NCBI GenBank assembly: GCA_028023455.1
Contig: JAQFVV010013297.1
Location: forward strand, 62,001 to 126,000
Direction: 5' to 3'
DNA: 64,000 bases
DNA from: Epiperipatus broadwayi
Lineage: Eukaryota > Onychophora > Udeonychophora > Euonychophora > Peripatidae
In this document: positions 59,420 to 64,000 of the stretch, piece after piece
Numbering within the stretch: position 1 is the first letter of the stretch
How the letters are laid out: every line of letters begins with the position of its first letter
Translations under genes and position numbers: made by a program
The notes under the pieces: generated by a model
Databases searched by the model: none
Told to the model about the DNA's origin: nothing
Seen by the model: the letters and a program-made list of their open reading frames with translations, nothing else

Positions 59420-60835
59420 TTTTACAACTTTATGGAAATAATTTTAAATAAAAATATAAACAATTTTACTTATGTTAATATAACATTTTTACAATCGCTA
59501 AGAAATCAACAGTTTTTTTTTTTTGGGGGGGGGGGGATTTTATGATCATAAACATGGATTTTCTTTATAAAGATTATCCAGACTTTAGAAAAGTTACTTG
59601 TCATCTCATTAATCATGCTTAATCCTTAGTAGAAAACAAACCCTGACAGTTTATTTATCATTGCTGTACAAAAGAAAAGTTTTATATTTGTCAATACTGA
59701 ATTTATATATGTTTTAAATACCCGTATTCTTTTTATGAGTAGTTTTCTGCGTATGCTTATATAGGAAACATACGTGTGTTCCAATTAAAATGATTGGTTC
59801 CCTTTCCAAGCTACTTATAACGCTATATTTGAATCAATGCATGTTATATAGTGACAAACTTTAACTACTCACAATGAAAATTTTAAAGAACTAGCATGTC
59901 TAAGCAATGAATGTGATAGCTTGTTGCATACTTTCATAGATCGTCTTCAATGACTTTTCTGTCATATAGTATATTTCCAACCACTTGAAAATTTTATTCC
60001 AAATTATACCATACACAGATTAAATTATTTCAAATATTGCAGTTAACAGTTTTTGCCAATTTAAAAAACTTATTGTTATATAACTTGTGATTTAGACGCA
60101 ATAGCATCTTAAACTTTTTATAGTGAATAACTAATAACTCTTGCATTGATTCAGAAATGGCATAACATTATCAACGAAATGGAATATGTAAATTAAATAT
60201 TTACATAATCACTCCCATATTTAAATGTTATTTATCCATTATGCATACAACAACATACAATTTTCTGCTGTAATCAATAGAGCTATGAATCTGACTGTTA
60301 ATATTGAAAGCATGCTCGCAATTTAAACTCTTTATAAATTTATAATCTTTTCTTGTTAAACACACAAAACACAGTTTAAGTATAGAAGTTGAATAATTAT
60401 AAATATTCTAATAAACACAGCACCAAACTATATGTAAATGAAAAAACCTAATTAATCTTCAATGACTGTAAAAATATAAATGTATCCATCCATATTTCAT
60501 TATCTGAAAAATCAAGAATAAAATGATACAAACTATTATTTCTGTTATTACATCTGTTTTGAGTTTGAAATTCATCCATATTTTTGCACTTGTCAGATCT
60601 GAAGCATTTTCTGTACCATTTTATTCTCTATTTTTTTTTTTTGTTTTTCAATATGAAATGTAGATGGATACATTTATATTTTCACAAACTATACAAGTTT
60701 ATCTATTTTCTTTCATTTACTTATTCTTTAAAACTGGGCTAATTAGAATATTTATTACGAAAATAAATTTATGTCATCCCTTGTGTATGTTTTAAATGGA
60801 TTATGTCCTGTACATGAAGGGTTATATTGACCTTA
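59420..60835. other. AT-rich sequence, no gene seen
   Basis: A G run at 59525-59535 and T runs near 59510 and 60630; nothing else recognised. Confidence 0.45.
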
Positions 60836-61172
60836 GGTCAACATGGGTGTGACAAGAATCTCGGCCTCAGGGTGGCCTTTGAGCATTCCATCATCAGTTT
60901 TTCAATTGGATGGATGGTTGAAGAGTTGGAATGTGGAGTAGATTGGGGTCTGTCCATTAAAGCATGAGGTTTGGCTATATTAATATATATCTGAGCACTT
61001 ATAGCATACATGTGTAGAGATGGTAATCTGGACCAACTGATGATTGCTGGTTTAGCATAAAATATGTATATTGGTAATTATTTATCTTTTCAACATATAT
61101 GTGTTCAAATGTATCAGGGTTATGAGATAGTGTAGAGAGTGGTGGGTAGTGTGAAAGTCTGTGCTCATATAC
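60836..61172 (+). repeat. Interspersed repeat family A, copy 4
   Basis: Nearly identical to copy 1 at the left (GGTCAACATGGGTGTGACAA, then TCTCGGCCTCAGGGTGGCCT) and complete to GTGAAAGTCTGTGCTCATAT. The high similarity to the 1.5 kb copy suggests fairly recent spread. Confidence 0.8.
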
Positions 61173-61971
61173 CTATATATTACAGTATACATAAAGTATT
61201 TATATAAGGAAATATTTAATATGTGGGATTATCCATTTATAATAACTTAATTCAGAATGTACTTTACATAGAACAGTAGCTAATGGAAGCCAACTCCCCC
61301 AGGCTAAGATTGAAAGTATAATTTTCAGTGTTTTTTAATTAAGTAATTATAAATGGATAACTCCACACATTTTTCCAATTAAAACATCCATTATTAGTAT
61401 TTATATATAAAACCGTATGTTATAAAATGTAACATTTATTTAAATTTTCTAAAGTAAAATGGGAGAAGAGAACTAAGAGGTTGAAATCCAAAAAAAAATG
61501 AAAGTTAAAAAAATAAATCAATAACAAAATGTTCTAGATTAAGAAGATTAATGATATTTTACATGTAGTAGAAATATAATGCAAAAATGATTGCATAGTG
61601 ATAATGAGAACATAGGAAGTTGTGGTATGCAGAATAAGGATGATCGTAAAAGATTATGAAATGAGAAAAGTGAAATTTTAATAAGATGCTCTAGAAAGAA
61701 TAGTGTTGTAATTGAAACACATAGTCTAATAATAACATGAAAATAATTTACAAATTTCAATTTGTAATAAATAGAGCATTACTCATATTATTTATAGATT
61801 GCCAGCAATAACTTAATATTAATAATAATTGATTCTAATATTATCAGAGCTGTTAATGATTACATTAGTTCTATTAATGGAATAAGTAGTAACTAGTAAT
61901 ACATCATCTGATTCCAGCTTAAAAATTGCTGTTCATTAGCCAAGTCTTTTTTTTTTGCTTGCATGGTTAAA
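61173..61971. other. AT-rich sequence, no gene seen
   Basis: A short inverted pair is visible (GGATTATCCATTTATAATAA at about 61227 and AATTATAAATGGATAA at about 61345). The 70-codon minus frame (61548-61760) has no family signature. Confidence 0.4.
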
Positions 61972-62100
61972 AAATCCAACAAGCTTCTCACTGATGAAAG
62001 TCATAATTTAGAAACTTGTCTAGGTATATTTGGATAGGACAGCACCAGTTGAAGGTTTGATAAACACTACCAACCTTGAATTTTTGAATTACTAAAGCTC
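61972..62100 (-). repeat. Interspersed family C, inverted fragment
   Basis: CTTCTCACTGATGAAAGTCA followed by TTAGAAACTTGTCTAGG is the reverse of the family C core. Confidence 0.55.
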
Positions 62101-62639
62101 TCACTAGATGACATACAAATAGGGGGAATAAAATAATAAATATTACAAAATTAAAAAAATAAAGTATTAATAAATTAAGAGAGAGATTTAAAAATAATAA
62201 TAATTAGCTGGGTAGAATTAAATTCAAAGTAAATTAAATTCCTTTTTTTTTCTTTGTTTTTTTTAACTATTTACTTTATGTCTTTCTGTAAGCTTTTTTG
62301 CTTTCTGGAAGTTCAAATGCTCTCCTTGCTAATAATAAAATCAAATAAAATATTATAATAATTATAGTAGTGGTGACATCATAACTTTCATTAAAAGCAA
62401 GCAAAAATAAACCTTGGATTAACCGTAAGACAATCAGTAAACTAGTATAGAGAAGAAATTATAAAAATAGAAATATTTTGAAAAAAAATATATGTAAAAA
62501 ACTTAAAAGTAAATTTAGAAAACATATAAATCTAAGTGAAAATTATTAGAAAAGAAATGTAAGAAGATTAGAGAAATTACAAAGAAAAAACAGGTTGGTT
62601 ATAGTTTCAATAGGAAAAATATTTGCAATAAATAAGTTT
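62101..62639. other. AT-rich sequence, no gene seen
   Basis: Purine-rich A/G sequence around 62400-62600, no gene recognised. Confidence 0.4.
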
Positions 62640-63785
62640 ATTAATAATTTTCACTACATCATTTTCGTGCAGGTTGGGACTCGTTTCTATCTGCTTTTAA
62701 TACTTTGTGGAGAGATGCAATCATAAAAATATGGCCAAAGACGTGAAACAGATGTATGATGCCCAAAATGCACATTTTGTGCTCAACCAGCACTAATCAG
62801 TTGGCACAGAATCCAATCTCTTATATATATGCTCATCATTGTTCATAAAATATATATATGGATAGCGAATTACTACAGTTTAATTAATGTCAAAATTATT
62901 GCCCTTACAATTTTTGACAGAAACCCCTTAATGAAAGTATATTAATAATTTTTATTAGTCATTATTAGAAGTGGAGATTATAATAATGAATAATATATCT
63001 TTAGTATAATTTTTACTATATCATTCTAATGCAGGGTATGGATTGGTTTCTATGTATGTTTCACACCTTCTGCAGAGCTATAGTTATAAACATATAAACA
63101 AAGACCTGCGAACAGATATATGAACACCAAGATGCACATTTCATGCTGAACTAACACTCATCAGTTGGCCCAGACAACAATCTTTTACACATATCTCTAT
63201 CAATGTTCAGTCACAATCTCTTACACATACCTTTATCATTGTTCAATATTATTAAACAATGATAAAAGGTAAATATATAAAAGATTATGGTCTGGGCCAA
63301 CTACTGAGTGCTGATTCGGCATGAAATCTACTTCTTGGGGATCATATATCTGGTTCACATGTTTTTGGTCATATGTTTATGATTGCATCTTTTCACAAAG
63401 TGTTAAAGGAAAATAGAAACCAGTCCCCCTCCTTGTGAAAGAATGATCCAGTCTAATGAATGACTAATAAAAATTATTAAGTGGTATGTGTTCAAAAATT
63501 GTAAGGACAGCAAGTTTGACATTTATAAATTAAACTGTAGTAATTTACTATCCATATAGATTGAATAATAAAGATATGTGTATGACATTGTGTTGTGTCA
63601 ACAGATGAATGCTGTTTCAGTATGAAATATGCATCTTGGGGATCAAACATCTGCTTCACATGTCTGATTATATGTTTATGATTGCATCTCTTCACAAAGT
63701 GTTCAAAGCAGATAGAAAACACTCTCTACCTTGTGTGAGAATGGTGTAGTGAAAATTATACTACAGATATATCAACAAATAAGTT
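62640..63785. repeat. Large palindrome of four family B units
   Basis: Units at 62640-62940 and 63000-63240 read on the minus strand; 63250-63470 and 63482-63785 read on the plus strand. Outer arms pair (ATGATTGCATCTCTTCACAA at right with TTTGTGGAGAGATGCAATCA at left), as do inner arms; the centre is TTCAATATTATTAAACAATG near 63249. The left arm has an extra ~40 bp duplication near 63208-63246. Minus-strand open frame 63492-63722 is an artefact of the repeat. Confidence 0.8.
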
Positions 63786-63878
63786 ATTAATAATAATAAA
63801 ATAAGATATATGGAATAGGTGTTAACATATGTCTGCTTTTGATATAATATAGATAATAAGCTTCAATGCATAACCATT

Positions 63879-63972
63879 GAAGAAGAAAATAAACTAGATA
63901 ATAATGAAATGTCAGAAGAAAATAAAATATATAATGATGCAATATTAGAAGAAAATAAACTAGATATATGAA
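63879..63972 (+). repeat. 33 bp tandem repeat, about three copies, in one frame
   Basis: Unit GAAGAAAATAAACTAGATAA + TAATGAAATGTCA recurs, and because 33 is a multiple of 3 it encodes an 11-residue repeat (EENKLDNNEMS, EENKIYNDAIL, EENKLDI). The frame opens near 63840 and stops at about 63971. It could be the end of a coding exon or a chance microsatellite-like array; no start codon or upstream frame supports a gene inside the window. Confidence 0.5.
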
Positions 63973-64000
63973 ATGTTTTGCATGATAACAGAAAATAGTT

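Overview
The window is AT-rich, CpG-poor eukaryotic DNA with no complete host protein-coding gene, no rRNA gene and no CRISPR or prokaryotic signal. Metazoan-type repeats dominate: RTE-like and L1/Tx1-like non-LTR retrotransposons, Penelope-like fragments, mariner, pogo/Tigger-like and hAT-like DNA transposons, and a tRNA-derived SINE. I read it as an intergenic or long-intron stretch of an invertebrate animal. The RTE protein tail looks like arthropod copies I know, but the phylum is not settled by this sequence.

Layout. 0-9 kb: RTE 3' ends on both strands, two copies of interspersed family A, a diverged ~270 bp tandem repeat, one SINE, and the best preserved element, an L1/Tx1-like LINE at 6.6-8.5 kb with an RT YMDD box and only two in-frame stops in 1.6 kb. 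9.3-10.4 kb: the first of three pogo-like elements. 10.4-15.2 kb: an unusual CpG-rich domain with a T-rich tandem-repeat block (a ~112 bp unit, then about 36 copies of a 31 bp unit), a candidate splice acceptor followed by a good start codon, and open frames at its far end. 15.9-20.9 kb: hairpins, families B and C, and a Penelope GIY-YIG fragment. 21.4-22.3 kb: a second CpG-enriched patch with a 71-codon ORF. 24-46 kb: mostly featureless AT-rich DNA with SINEs, two more pogo-like elements (both carrying the same hAT-like insertion), a decayed mariner transposase, a Penelope RT fragment and a foldback element. 47-57 kb: an RTE copy split by an L1/Tx1-like LINE, a third LINE copy, and a long RTE copy on the minus strand. 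59-64 kb: a SINE, family A, and a 1.1 kb palindrome of family B.

The parts do not form a pathway. Autonomous retrotransposons (RTE, L1/Tx1-like, Penelope) have supplied dead copies, and short non-autonomous elements have spread among them. The most notable items are the CpG-rich domain, the composite pogo-plus-hAT element that moved as a unit, a ~110 nt core shared by three otherwise different repeat families (A, B, D), and a premature TGA shared by two independent LINE copies. All calls were made by eye; no alignment or database search was run.
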